From NCBI GenBank assembly GCA_030425045.1, contig JAUHVL010000007.1, forward strand, positions 89,862-153,861: DNA of 64,000 bases. The letters are read 5' to 3'. Source of the stretch: a bacterium. GTDB taxonomy: Bacteria > Bdellovibrionota > Bacteriovoracia > Bacteriovoracales > Bacteriovoracaceae. How positions within the stretch are numbered: the stretch's first letter is position 1; each line of letters starts with the position of its first letter. This document shows positions 32,753 to 41,493 of this stretch, piece by piece. Both the position numbers and the translations under genes were made by a program. Under the pieces are notes generated by a model, which did no database searches, had not been told where the DNA came from, and was given only the letters and a program-made list of their open reading frames with translations.

Positions 32753-33697
32753 TTAATCTTCTTTGATTTTTAAAGGTGCGATTAGCGAAACAATAAGGTC
32801 GCTTCCAGCATCTACAGTGACATAGGCCTTTTCATTGGATAGTTCACCGGCTTGTCTATTTGCTTCCATTTCAGAAACTTTAGATACGCCATGATAAAAG
32901 GCATTTTTCATAGTTGCTTTAGGAGTAACAGCACCGCTTTCGCCTAATGCTTGTTTTTCTGTTAATACTTCTGTCATTCCAGAAACCATGCTTAGACCTA
33001 GAGTTGTTGCAATTCTAACTGTAGCCGTTCCATGATAGTCCCCAAGTATTCCAGTGGAATAATCTTGAGGGTTTAAAGCTTGAGCATTAATTTCAAATTC
33101 TTTACCATCGGGGAAAATTGCTTTTACAAAAGTAATATAAACTTTCTCACCAGTTCCTTGGTAATTGACACTTCCAAGTAAAATTGTGTCTTTTGGAATC
33201 TTGTTCTTGCCTTTAAACGAACCACCATAAGGTAATAGAACTTTTATGAACTGCTTTTGATCTCTAGTATCAATGGTGCTAATTAATTTCCCAATGAAAT
33301 TTGTTCCCGTAGGAAGGGAGCCTTCTGAGGATGGAAGATCACTTCTGGAAATTATCTGCTTTGCCATTAATTTGATTTCTGGGGCAGGTATATGCCTTGC
33401 TCTTTTCACTTTGGACTTAACATCACTTCTATTTTTGATACCTCCTTGGATATTTGAATCTCCTTTTGTTGTAGTGAGATCATTTTCATTATGAAATCTA
33501 TCATTATTGATTAAATTTCTATCAACCTTTTTTACAATCGCTGTGTTCTCTGAAGACCCATATATTTGCGAAATAGCTATTGCTGTTACAACAAAACAAC
33601 CTCCTGCAATAGCAAAGTTCTTTTTATTTAGAGTCGATTTTCCATCAATTTCATTAAAAAAAGTGGATTTAAACCATTCCTTAATTTTCTTAACTAT
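32753..33697 (-). CDS. VirB10-like core protein of T4SS-2, near-cognate start
   Basis: The C-terminal domain (GTNFIGKLISTIDTRDQKQFIKVLLP, ILLGSV, EFEINAQALNPQD, GSDLIVSLIAPL) matches VirB10/TraB-like proteins. From a GTG at 33409 the protein would lack its inner-membrane span. That frame stays open upstream and encodes FAIAGGCFVVTAIAISQ and a Lys-rich start, but offers only ATA (33697, overlapping the VirB9 stop as ATAG, with AAGG upstream) or ATT (33685) as initiators. I extend to 33697 because VirB10 needs its anchor; this is inference. Confidence 0.65.
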   Translation of the reverse strand: MVKKIKEWFKSTFFNEIDGKSTLNKKNFAIAGGCFVVTAIAISQIYGSSENTAIVKKVDRNLINNDRFHNENDLTTTKGDSNIQGGIKNRSDVKSKVKRARHIPAPEIKLMAKQIISRSDLPSSEGSLPTGTNFIGKLISTIDTRDQKQFIKVLLPYGGSFKGKNKIPKDTILLGSVNYQGTGEKVYITFVKAIFPDGKEFEINAQALNPQDYSTGILGDYHGTATVRIATTLGLSMVSGMTEVLTEKQALGESGAVTPKATMKNAFYHGVSKVSEMEANRQAGELSNEKAYVTVDAGSDLIVSLIAPLKIKED

Positions 33698-34407
33698 AAA
33701 AAGTGCCTTGAGATAATTGTTTTTTGGCTTTCACTACTATTAAGTAAGTGAAGACTAAATCCTTCCTTCTTAACAAGTTTAAAAAAGATTCGGCCTTCAA
33801 TTCCTAGGCCTTTCTCAACTTTGTCACTAGAAAAAATTAATCTTTGATTAGGCAGTTTTACCTTCGATCTTGTGAAAAAAAGATCAATGTCTTTTATTTT
33901 TACTTCTTTCTTACCTTGGTTAATGATTTTAAAGTCTAGAACATAAACACTTGGTTTAATCTCCGTGATACTTTTAGTTTCACAAATTATTTTGGACTTT
34001 AGCGAAATTTTCTTTCTTACGTTCTTTTGAGACAGTTTTCTTTCCTTCGTCAATCGTAAGCGTGGAGATTTCCACCGTACATTAACTAAATCGTCATACT
34101 GACTGTAGCTTCCTGCATTTAAGATAAAACCAAAAGTATGAAATTCACCATAAACAAAGAGATTTGTTTTAACAGCTCCTTGGGGTTGAACTGTAATATC
34201 ATTTCCAATGAACTCTACATTAAAATAGTTTTGATTTCCTACAACAACTTTTTTAGGAGTTTCTCTAAACCTTAGTACAGTTGATTGACCCAGCTTTAAA
34301 TAGATAGGTTCCATTCTTTTTGATGAAACTTCTATCGTTCTTATTTTTCCAGCAAATGCACTTACAGAAATAAAGGAGGAACAAACCAAGAATATAAATA
34401 ACTTCAT
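33694..34407 (-). CDS. VirB9/TraK-like core protein of T4SS-2
   Basis: A signal peptide (cut near AFA-GK) precedes a beta-rich protein with LGQSTVLRFRETPKKVVVGNQNYFNV and ITVQPQGAVKTNLFVYGE, the N-terminal domain pattern of VirB9/TrbG/TraK secretin-like proteins. Its C-terminal half (~120 residues) is basic and also beta-rich. It lies between VirB8 and VirB10 as expected, starting directly after the VirB8 stop. It should form the outer-membrane core. Confidence 0.7.
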   Translation of the reverse strand: MKLFIFLVCSSFISVSAFAGKIRTIEVSSKRMEPIYLKLGQSTVLRFRETPKKVVVGNQNYFNVEFIGNDITVQPQGAVKTNLFVYGEFHTFGFILNAGSYSQYDDLVNVRWKSPRLRLTKERKLSQKNVRKKISLKSKIICETKSITEIKPSVYVLDFKIINQGKKEVKIKDIDLFFTRSKVKLPNQRLIFSSDKVEKGLGIEGRIFFKLVKKEGFSLHLLNSSESQKTIISRHFL

Positions 34408-34989
34408 TTACTTAACCTCGTGTTCTATTAAACCATTAACGTATAGACCCAAGGGGTTCCATTTGTTTGGCGAATCTTTCAATATCTGTAGTGAAATTTG
34501 AGTTACTGATATTAGAGGAAGGCCTTTAAGTCGAATTACTCGATCAAATTGTGCTACAACTTCTTTATCTGTCACTGATACGTTTATTTCTCCTACATAT
34601 TGAGAGAATTTGTCTTCACCGTCTGGCTTCGCTACTTTTTTCTTAGAATTTTTTGAAACGAGACTATAAAAGTCATCAGTTACAAACGGCCTAATATTAA
34701 ATAGCATTGTCTTACGTTCAAATTTCTTCCATTCATAATTTGCTTTGATAAATGTCTTAACAAAGCGTTTAATCTCATTCTTACCAATGGGATTATTCTT
34801 TCTAGTTGAGTGGTAACGTATAACCTCATTATTGCCTTTTTCGACTACCACGGGAGGTAAAGACGCTACATAGGCCAAAATTGAGAGTGTTATAATTAAG
34901 CATCCACCTAGAATAAGGCAAGTAATCCGATATGTATTAGCAAGCCTGTTGAGGGCCAACCACTGGCCCTTTGCTGATAATTTGCTCAT
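34408..34989 (-). CDS. VirB8/TraE-like protein of T4SS-2
   Basis: This 193-aa bitopic protein has one span at residues ~21-45 (TCLILGGCLIITLSILAYV) and a periplasmic domain in which IKRFVKTFIKANYEWKKF and INVSVTDKEVVAQFDRVIRL resemble VirB8/TraE. The start overlaps the VirB6 stop by 4 bases. VirB8 organises the inner-membrane complex. Confidence 0.75.
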   Translation of the reverse strand: MSKLSAKGQWLALNRLANTYRITCLILGGCLIITLSILAYVASLPPVVVEKGNNEVIRYHSTRKNNPIGKNEIKRFVKTFIKANYEWKKFERKTMLFNIRPFVTDDFYSLVSKNSKKKVAKPDGEDKFSQYVGEINVSVTDKEVVAQFDRVIRLKGLPLISVTQISLQILKDSPNKWNPLGLYVNGLIEHEVK

Positions 34990-35948
34990 GTTTTTCTCCG
35001 ATTTTTAAAGTCAACTTTGATGACGTTATTTGGAAGTGGTTTTGGTGTGTTTCTCACCTGTGATCTCATCTTGTTTGAAAAACTATTCTTCGCATGATGA
35101 AGACCTGTTTTCATTCCAGTTCCCATTCTGTTAAACCCATTTTTTGTTCCTTGAACAGTTCCTGTTGTTAGTCTTTTTCCTTGTCTCTTAGCAACTTCTT
35201 TAACAACTTTCCCTGTCGCTAATGTAGGTGCTGCGGCAAGAGCTGAAGCGGCACTAGACATTCCATCACTGATTAGTGATTTTGTAGTAAATGGAATAAA
35301 CAACATGGATAAACCAATGCAAAGATTAACTAGTATGGTAGTTAAAAAATTGTCCCAACTACCGACAGCAGGACTCGTTGCTAACTTTAAAAGCATTACC
35401 CCTAAGATTGACCAAAGTATTTTCCAAGTAACAACATTTATTAGCCCTTTATAGAGGTTAGTTGTAACAAATGAAGTCCCTCTGGAGATATACATTAAGA
35501 TCATCAATGGGGAACAAACGTAAAGGACTGACCAAACAAAATGAACAAGAACATTAGCAACAAAGACACCTACATAAGCGATCACATAAGATAAGAGGTT
35601 GAGCACGAAAATTACGGCCTCTCTGAACTTGAGCCAGCTAACCTCAGTGTCCTGATAGTTCTCTTCTAAGTGCTTCATTAAGTCTTGAAGCTTGGTGATC
35701 CCTTGGATCTTTTCAGTTACTCCATCGCCAACCATAGAAATGGTATTGATAACAAAGTCAAAAGATATTAAGAGCAAAATTGATATTACAACTCTTTTCA
35801 AAATATCAGATACATTTGGATTCCTGTCAGGGATTTTAAAAAACTCTAATATGATTATTAGAAGTGTAAAAGGGATAATTAATATCCAGTACAGTTCCTT
35901 AATATTAGCATTTAACTCCCTACATACCTCTGGTAGGTATTCAAACAT
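34986..35948 (-). CDS. VirB6-like polytopic protein of T4SS-2
   Basis: Several membrane spans (LYWILIIPFTLLIIILEFF, LLSYVIAYVGVFVANVL, CSPLMILMYIS, LVNLCIGLSMLFIPF) are followed by a basic C-terminal tail (residues ~240-320, GKVVKEVAKRQGKRLTTG). Its size of 320 aa, the AAASALAAAPTLATG-like linker and location match VirB6/TrbL. Its ATG overlaps the VirB5 stop (TAATG). Confidence 0.8.
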   Translation of the reverse strand: MFEYLPEVCRELNANIKELYWILIIPFTLLIIILEFFKIPDRNPNVSDILKRVVISILLLISFDFVINTISMVGDGVTEKIQGITKLQDLMKHLEENYQDTEVSWLKFREAVIFVLNLLSYVIAYVGVFVANVLVHFVWSVLYVCSPLMILMYISRGTSFVTTNLYKGLINVVTWKILWSILGVMLLKLATSPAVGSWDNFLTTILVNLCIGLSMLFIPFTTKSLISDGMSSAASALAAAPTLATGKVVKEVAKRQGKRLTTGTVQGTKNGFNRMGTGMKTGLHHAKNSFSNKMRSQVRNTPKPLPNNVIKVDFKNRRKT

Positions 35949-36646
35949 TAGAATTTTGGCAGATTAAAACTTCCATCAAAGCGTTTTAAGTTCTTCTTTA
36001 TATCGCTATTGATTTTATTGAAGTGTCCAACACTATCTTTTCCTTGTTTGTTCATCATTGCCAAGTTCTCACCTTGGAGCTTTAAAATCTGTCCATTAAT
36101 ACGGAGTAATTGATTTAAAGTGTGGAGAATCTTTGCGTTTGTTTCTGCATTCATCCTCGCAGCTCCTTTAGGTGAAGCATTTCTACTTTGAATAGAAATC
36201 TTTGTTGCGTTTTCCTCCTGTTTTTCAGCATAGCTTTTGATGTTACTGGCCATTTTAATACTTTCTGCTACGGTTTGATCGTGAAGCATTTGAAGCGCTG
36301 ATTCTCCTGACTTTGGAATTTTGCCATAAACATCCTGAATAGTATTGTAGGCCTTTTGAAAATTCTTTAGCTCTGATAAAATCTTCTCATCTTTTATCGG
36401 GAGTGAGTTTAATAGACCTATTGAGTTTTCAAGGCCTGAATTAATCAACCTAATATAATCATTCCCATGCTTGGCCGTATCTATCGCCATTTTTAACTGC
36501 TGGTATCGTTTAATGTTCTCGGCCAAAATTTTAACCAAGTAAGGAATTTGTGCCCAACCAGCACCTCCATCACCCCAAAAGGCAAAAGTTGGAGAAGTGT
36601 TTAACATCAAAGTAAGGCTAACAACCATTACTTTAATCTTTCTTAT
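35948..36646 (-). CDS. VirB5-like secreted T4SS-2 component, near-cognate start
   Basis: The protein is helical after a signal peptide (MLNTSPTFAF-WGDGGAG) with IPYLVKILAENIKRYQQLKMAID, as in VirB5/TrbJ. The ATG at 36628 would give a signal without positive charge. The frame reads RKIKVMVVSLTLMLN just upstream, and an ATA at 36646 overlaps the VirB4 stop (ATAA) with GGAGG four bases before it. I therefore propose an ATA (or adjacent ATC) start. The alternative is the short ATG form. Confidence 0.65.
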   Translation of the reverse strand: MRKIKVMVVSLTLMLNTSPTFAFWGDGGAGWAQIPYLVKILAENIKRYQQLKMAIDTAKHGNDYIRLINSGLENSIGLLNSLPIKDEKILSELKNFQKAYNTIQDVYGKIPKSGESALQMLHDQTVAESIKMASNIKSYAEKQEENATKISIQSRNASPKGAARMNAETNAKILHTLNQLLRINGQILKLQGENLAMMNKQGKDSVGHFNKINSDIKKNLKRFDGSFNLPKF

Positions 36647-39057
36647 GATGCCTCCAATTCGCCATAGGCGATCTTTTTTAGTACATCTATTGTTTTAAGC
36701 TCTGGATATTTAATCTTCATTTTGTCGATCATAGCTTTGTCACTTCCATCGGTTGTGCATATCCAATAGCTAAGAGGGTCAGGAATAAGTCGTAAGATAA
36801 CTTTTCTTTCATCTTGCATATAGAGAAATTCAGAATATTCTCCTTTTACAAGCTCTAAGCTTTTAATTACTTCAGTCTCATCCTCTGAGAAATCCATTGT
36901 TTTTTGAAAGTCTTCCCAGTCAATTTTTCTTTGCCTCAAGATAAAAACACTACTGGTATTTGGAAATACAGCGTTTTTAATATCTTGATTGCTCAAAAAG
37001 TCTTTATAGTTCTGACTAATGCACCAAATACCACCATTAAACTTTCTAAAGGTTCGATATGCTTCAAGCGTAAAACTCAGGCCACTTTGAGTTTCAAAAA
37101 GTTTCCAAGCTTCATCTATAATTAAAAGATAAGGCTTTGATGTATCTTTTGAGGCCTCATTCTTAATAAAGTCTGTAAACAACAAAAGAAAAACATTTTG
37201 AAGGTCTGGATAAGTGTCTAAGCCTTTCATCTCTATAGTAATGAGGTCTTTATTTAGAGTGACATTACTTTGACCATCAAGCATTCGTCCAAAAGCTGTG
37301 TTTCCTGTCCATGAATAGAGAATTTCAGAATACTTTTTCATTTCTGAATGATGATGATTTTCCAAAACTGACTTTAGATCACTTAAAACAGGAATTCTCT
37401 TTTTCACTTTGTCATAAGTCATAAAAATTGCTTCTTCCAGCAATGCTTTATCTCTTTTTGGTAGTCCACGTCTATCCTCATCTTTTAGAATAGATTCAAG
37501 AGCTGCTAAAATAAGCTTTACTTTAGAAGTTGATGGGGCATCTTCACCATTAAGATCGAACATATTGAGACATATCTTAGAATCAATATTGAGGTCAATA
37601 AATTCGCCATCAAGAACTTCGAGTAGACGCTGAGAGGAAGCTCCATTGTCAATCCATACAATTTTTGGTGTCGGATTTTGACCATAAAATTGGAGCATTA
37701 ACTGGCAAATCGAAAAACTTTTACCTGCACCAGAACCTCCAAAGATTAAACCGTTCCAGTTCGGTAACTCTTTAGCAAATGGGTCTAAAGAAAATAGTGA
37801 ATAATCTCTTGTTGGCAACAAGCAAACTGCCTCATTGTTTCCTTTCCAATTTCCATAGATAGGACACAAATGACTAGCGTTGGAGCTTTTTACTTTTTTA
37901 TTCCGCAATCCCTTACAAACTCCCGGCCCAGAACCAAGAAAAGCGTCAAGAGAGGGATAGGTTTCAAGTAATCCTTCGCTTTGATTTAAACCTTTAAATG
38001 CTTTTAGAACCATGTCAGTCTTATTGTCCAACTCTTCAAGACTTTCGTCCCAGATCGTTAAACTCATATTCATGGAAACTAATTTCTCTGAACCATCAAG
38101 TAACTCTTTGATTAATTCTTCAATTTGACCAAGCTTGCTCTCTGATTCGATATCTGACACATTTTTACTTCCAGATGCCATAGAATGTGCAATTCTTCTT
38201 TGTAGCTGTAGTCTTTCTAGTTCTTTCTTTTGATCTTCAATCTTGACGCCTTGAGATAGCCAAAAGTGAAAAGGCAGTTTTGTGAAATTATGAATCATTG
38301 CTGCATGAGTAACACCTTCGGGCAATAAGCCTAGTGTGATTACACGAAACTTTTTCTTTCCTATTTCAAGATGATCTTTTAAGAAACTAACATCTGTTAA
38401 GGATATTTGCTCTTTAAAGTCAGGTGAAAGATAGAAACTCTCGTCTCGATACTTTGGTGAACCTAGATTTTGTTTTCTTTCAAGGTTGAAATATTCAAAA
38501 CAAACATTATGCCAGTCAACTGCATTCAACTTTTTAGGTGATAAGTCGCAGTGATTTAAAGCATTTTCAACTTGCTTGTTTGTTCTTAAAAACTTCTTTT
38601 TAAAGGCATCATATTCAGTTTTAAATATAGGCTCATATTTTTTTAATGATTCCCAAAACTTTTGCTTAGAATACTTATGTTTTTCACTTCTGATGAACAG
38701 ATAAACATCACTTTTAAAGTAATTATGGTATTCCATATTAGTCTTTAAAAACTCAGTTCTTGCCTCTGTGACATCTTGGTAGATAGCTGGCGCATTGATT
38801 GAAATGTTCTCGTGTTCATTTATCTTTTCTTGGTAGTCTGAGCTAACCTTGTAAAAGAATTGAATACTTAAACCTTCTTCAATTCCTGTCAGCAAATGCT
38901 CTAAATTTGTTGAGAGTTGATTGATCTTTTCACTTGTTGTGCAGTTAATATCAAAACCCTCAAGCTTATATCCAAAGCCTAAACTTCCATCCTCAAATAC
39001 CATAATGTCATTATCAAAATGCCAATAAGGTAATTTATCTTTTAAACTTTGACTCAT
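36643..39057 (-). CDS. VirB4/TraC-family ATPase of T4SS-2
   Basis: At 804 aa it is a full-length VirB4/TraC: N-terminal domain (WHFDNDIMVFEDGSLGFGYKLEG), Walker A IFGGSGAGKSFSICQ near residues 435-450, Walker B YLLIIDEAWKLFE, and GGIWCISQNYKDFL. It is clearly different from the 639-aa version in element 1. It overlaps virB3 by 23 bases and powers pilus assembly and transport. Confidence 0.92.
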   Translation of the reverse strand: MSQSLKDKLPYWHFDNDIMVFEDGSLGFGYKLEGFDINCTTSEKINQLSTNLEHLLTGIEEGLSIQFFYKVSSDYQEKINEHENISINAPAIYQDVTEARTEFLKTNMEYHNYFKSDVYLFIRSEKHKYSKQKFWESLKKYEPIFKTEYDAFKKKFLRTNKQVENALNHCDLSPKKLNAVDWHNVCFEYFNLERKQNLGSPKYRDESFYLSPDFKEQISLTDVSFLKDHLEIGKKKFRVITLGLLPEGVTHAAMIHNFTKLPFHFWLSQGVKIEDQKKELERLQLQRRIAHSMASGSKNVSDIESESKLGQIEELIKELLDGSEKLVSMNMSLTIWDESLEELDNKTDMVLKAFKGLNQSEGLLETYPSLDAFLGSGPGVCKGLRNKKVKSSNASHLCPIYGNWKGNNEAVCLLPTRDYSLFSLDPFAKELPNWNGLIFGGSGAGKSFSICQLMLQFYGQNPTPKIVWIDNGASSQRLLEVLDGEFIDLNIDSKICLNMFDLNGEDAPSTSKVKLILAALESILKDEDRRGLPKRDKALLEEAIFMTYDKVKKRIPVLSDLKSVLENHHHSEMKKYSEILYSWTGNTAFGRMLDGQSNVTLNKDLITIEMKGLDTYPDLQNVFLLLFTDFIKNEASKDTSKPYLLIIDEAWKLFETQSGLSFTLEAYRTFRKFNGGIWCISQNYKDFLSNQDIKNAVFPNTSSVFILRQRKIDWEDFQKTMDFSEDETEVIKSLELVKGEYSEFLYMQDERKVILRLIPDPLSYWICTTDGSDKAMIDKMKIKYPELKTIDVLKKIAYGELEAS

Positions 39058-39364
39058 TGATCCTCACTTTAGTTTGTTTGAAGAACATTCCTTTGTTTCC
39101 TGCTGAGAACCTTCCATCATTCATGTAGTATCGAATTAGGTGAACAAGAAAACCATCTGGCTTATTTCTTTTTGCGATAAAAAGAATTACTGCCATAATT
39201 GCAGGTACAACGAAGACGAGGTAAAAACCTAATACTGTCTGACCGAAAATAAGATTCATTATTGCCGCAAATAAAAGTACAAAGAGAAGATCGTGGACTT
39301 CTAGGCCCACGATCTTGAGTTTTGAATCTAATTTTCTATGTACGATAGATTGATCTAGCTTCAC
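39035..39364 (-). CDS. VirB3/TraL-like protein of T4SS-2
   Basis: The 109 residues contain two spans (LLFVLLFAAIMNLIFG, VLGFYLVFVVPAIMAVILFIA) followed by a basic KRNKPDGFLVHLIRYYMNDGRF motif, typical of VirB3/TraL. It sits between VirB2 and VirB4, starting right after the VirB2 stop. Confidence 0.8.
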   Translation of the reverse strand: MKLDQSIVHRKLDSKLKIVGLEVHDLLFVLLFAAIMNLIFGQTVLGFYLVFVVPAIMAVILFIAKRNKPDGFLVHLIRYYMNDGRFSAGNKGMFFKQTKVRINESKFKR

Positions 39365-39676
39365 TTATTGCCCTGCTGCTGATTGGAACCAACCAATAAT
39401 GTGAGGGGCCATAAAGCCAACAATACTACATACAATTACCATGATGATTCGACCTTTAGCTGCACCATCTCCAGTTAATGCAAGGATAACGGCATAAACA
39501 AGACCAAGGACGCTTACTAACGGTAAAATTACCGTAATAAGTTTAGTAGTAAGTCCTTGCATTTTTGATTCAAAGCCGCCACCCATAACCTGTGCAAATG
39601 CCGACTCAGGAAAGAGGGCCATAACTCCAATTAATCCAACCATAAAAAATACTGAAAAAGCTGTAGATTTATTCAT
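39365..39676 (-). CDS. VirB2-like pilin of T4SS-2
   Basis: A signal cleaved near AFA-QV is followed by a small protein with two spans (TKLITVILPLVSVLGLVYAVILAL, IIMVIVCSIVGFMAPHIIGW), the classic VirB2/TrbC build. At 103 aa, upstream of VirB3, it is the probable pilus subunit. Confidence 0.85.
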   Translation of the reverse strand: MNKSTAFSVFFMVGLIGVMALFPESAFAQVMGGGFESKMQGLTTKLITVILPLVSVLGLVYAVILALTGDGAAKGRIIMVIVCSIVGFMAPHIIGWFQSAAGQ

Positions 39677-40017
39677 TACTGTTTTGCTCCTAAAAGAAGT
39701 TTTCTTGAGTAAGGCCCAAGGTTCATTACAATGTCGCCGTTTGTATCTGGGCTACTAAAGCCTTCACCAATAGGTCTTCGTTGATGAAACTTTCCATTTC
39801 TCTTAATCACGACTTCAACACGGAAATTGATGTGACCATTAGTAGAATCCATAGGTTTTAGGTAATATTGGTTCTCTGGGTGCATATCAATTTTTAATCT
39901 ATATTCGCCAAATTGCTCATCATGAAATGCAACACCGGCTGGGTAGTATTTGTTTGTTTGCTGGTCGTACCACCAAAGTTGAAAAGTTTCGTTTTTTGTT
40001 GTTTTATTTGTTTCCAT
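39676..40017 (-). CDS. Hypothetical protein of the T4SS-2 operon
   Basis: The ATG at 40017 has GGAG at the proper distance; a TTG 12 bases upstream overlaps that site and is rejected. The 113-aa protein is soluble and beta-rich, with aromatic residues (FQLWWYDQQTNKYYPAG, ENQYYLKPMDSTNG). No family is recognised. Its stop overlaps the VirB2 start by one base. It could be a cytoplasmic regulator or chaperone of the secretion system. Confidence 0.55.
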   Translation of the reverse strand: METNKTTKNETFQLWWYDQQTNKYYPAGVAFHDEQFGEYRLKIDMHPENQYYLKPMDSTNGHINFRVEVVIKRNGKFHQRRPIGEGFSSPDTNGDIVMNLGPYSRKLLLGAKQ

Positions 40018-40074
40018 TTTTATCTCCAAAATTTATTAATAATTTACTCACCATTTCACCTTCCAAGTTCTAAT

Positions 40075-40413
40075 TTAAGCGATACATAACTCCCTTGGGT
40101 TTTCTTCAGCCATTAGCTCTTTTAATCTGAGTAAGGCTTTTTCTTTAATGTTGATAACTTTTGATACTGTTGTTCTAATTTCTTTAGCGATTTCGTATTC
40201 GCAAAGGTTTTCCCAGAAAGTTAGATAGATAACCACTAATTGCTCTGATGGAAGCTCTGTTACTTTTTCTCTAACAAGGTTTTGCATCTGATGTGGATAT
40301 TTCGGCTGCTTAATCATTTTTGAATTAATTTTGCTCAAATATCTCTGTGCCTCTTTAGCATCAAGATGTTTTTTCATTCTTTCTGGTGTCCATGTGATTT
40401 CTTTAACGTCCAT
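40075..40413 (-). CDS. Sigma-70 region 4-like DNA-binding protein
   Basis: In this 112-aa protein, SEQLVVIYLTFWENLCEYEIAKEIRTTVSKVINIKEKALLRLKEL reads like a sigma-factor region 4 HTH. No region 2 is present, so it is an activator or anti-sigma-like adaptor at most. It is encoded early in the T4SS-2 operon, so it may control later genes. Confidence 0.55.
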   Translation of the reverse strand: MDVKEITWTPERMKKHLDAKEAQRYLSKINSKMIKQPKYPHQMQNLVREKVTELPSEQLVVIYLTFWENLCEYEIAKEIRTTVSKVINIKEKALLRLKELMAEENPRELCIA

Positions 40414-40423
40414 TGTTTTCCCC

Positions 40424-40591
40424 TTAAAGCTTTAAATTTGTGTAGTATTGAATCTTTCTTTGTTCTTCTTTGATCTCTTCCAATCTCTTTGTGTTAATTG
40501 GTCGATTCATATAACGCCAAAACGATTTAGCTTTTGAAAATGTAGAGCCAAAGATTTTCCTGCCGATGTTTTTAATTTTTGATAAAGCCAT
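40424..40591 (-). CDS. Small basic 55-aa protein, first gene of the T4SS-2 operon
   Basis: A GGGAG site precedes an ATG that opens a 55-codon frame, MALSKIKNIGRKIFG...FWRYMNRPINTKRLEEI, strongly basic and amphipathic in its first half. It begins 34 bases after the predicted sigma-54 transcription start. It may bind DNA or the membrane. No homologue is recognised. Confidence 0.55.
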   Translation of the reverse strand: MALSKIKNIGRKIFGSTFSKAKSFWRYMNRPINTKRLEEIKEEQRKIQYYTNLKL

Positions 40592-40635
40592 TTTTTTCTC
40601 CCTGAAGTGTTCAGTTTGTTTCTGGCTTTATGTAT

Positions 40636-40652
40636 TGCTGGTGACGTGCCAA
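40636..40652 (-). promoter_or_regulatory. Sigma-54 promoter of the T4SS-2 operon
   Basis: On the minus strand the sequence TTGGCACGTCACCAGCA has the -24 box TTGGCACG and a -12 GC exactly 10 bases after the GG. The -12 box (CAGCA) is weaker than the TTGCA consensus. The start site would fall near 40625. A sigma-54 activator gene lies in the same element. Confidence 0.65.
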
Positions 40653-40721
40653 CTTTTAGAAAAAGATTATTTCTAAAGAAAATAGATACTTATGCATATG
40701 TTGTTTGAATAAGAGCATAAA

Positions 40722-40779
40722 AAAATATCGCATGAAAATGTCGCGCGATATTTTAGAATCGCAGGCTTGCTATATTTAA
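40722..40779. promoter_or_regulatory. Upstream activator sites for T4SS-2 (AAAATATCGC dyad)
   Basis: AAAATATCGC (40722-40731) faces GCGATATTTT (40745-40754) as perfect 10-bp arms. A second block at 40758-40779, ending GCTATATTTAA, matches 17 of 22 positions with 47675-47696 upstream of the sensor operon. They lie about 70-140 bases upstream of the sigma-54 promoter, the usual place for NtrC-type activator sites. Confidence 0.6.
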
Positions 40780-40839
40780 TCTCACATTATTTCTTGTTCA
40801 TAACATTTTGATCTACTAAACTTAGATAAAAGGAATTTT

Positions 40840-41493
40840 ATGAGCCAGTTGCCAGAAATTTTACGTTTAACTCGAAATGATTTAAGCAATACCCTTATAC
40901 ACTTTACTCGTAGAACTGATTCTCAATCTGCATTTGATGTTTTGAAAACAATGATTACTGAAAAGGAGATTAAGGGAGGAACAGGATATGTTCGAGGCGG
41001 TAATGCTAATAGATGTGTCTGCTTTACTGAATCACCAATAAATGAAGTATCCTCTTATTTTAATCTTGAGACACTTTTACATGATCTACAGGACAGTATT
41101 AGATATGAGCCTTATGGGATTGCATTTAAAAAGAATTATCTTTTTGGCCAAGGAGCAAGGCCTGTTATATACCAACCTTCGGCAGAGTATAATCTTTTAC
41201 CGGATGAACTGAAGTATCGTCATGTCACATTCGACCCAGTTAATAAAATTGATCTCACTTGGGAAAGAGAATGGCGTTTAAAGCAAGATTCTCTTAATAT
41301 TGATTCAAATGAAGCAATAGTTATTGTTCCAACATTTGAAGACGCTTACGAGCTAATACAGATGCTTCAAGAAGGTGAAACGGAGTATGACGTTGACCGT
41401 GATGGCGATGGTGAATACACTGCTGTCCCTTGCGGGATAACTTATTATTGTGACTGGAAGATTGTTTCACTTGAGTTATTTGGTCTTGAATAG
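40840..41493 (+). CDS. DUF2971/AbiGi-like protein
   Basis: This 217-aa protein carries LIHFTRRTDSQSAFDVLKTMI, NRCVCFTESPINEV, YGIAFKKNYLFGQGARPVIYQ and EREWRLKQ, the layout of the DUF2971/AbiGi family, some of whose members work as antitoxins of abortive-infection systems. It is divergent from the T4SS-2 operon across the shared activator sites, and its 3' end overlaps the methyltransferase-like gene by 18 bases. No AbiGii-like toxin was found beside it. It could be an exclusion or defence gene of the element. Confidence 0.55.
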   Translation: MSQLPEILRLTRNDLSNTLIHFTRRTDSQSAFDVLKTMITEKEIKGGTGYVRGGNANRCVCFTESPINEVSSYFNLETLLHDLQDSIRYEPYGIAFKKNYLFGQGARPVIYQPSAEYNLLPDELKYRHVTFDPVNKIDLTWEREWRLKQDSLNIDSNEAIVIVPTFEDAYELIQMLQEGETEYDVDRDGDGEYTAVPCGITYYCDWKIVSLELFGLE

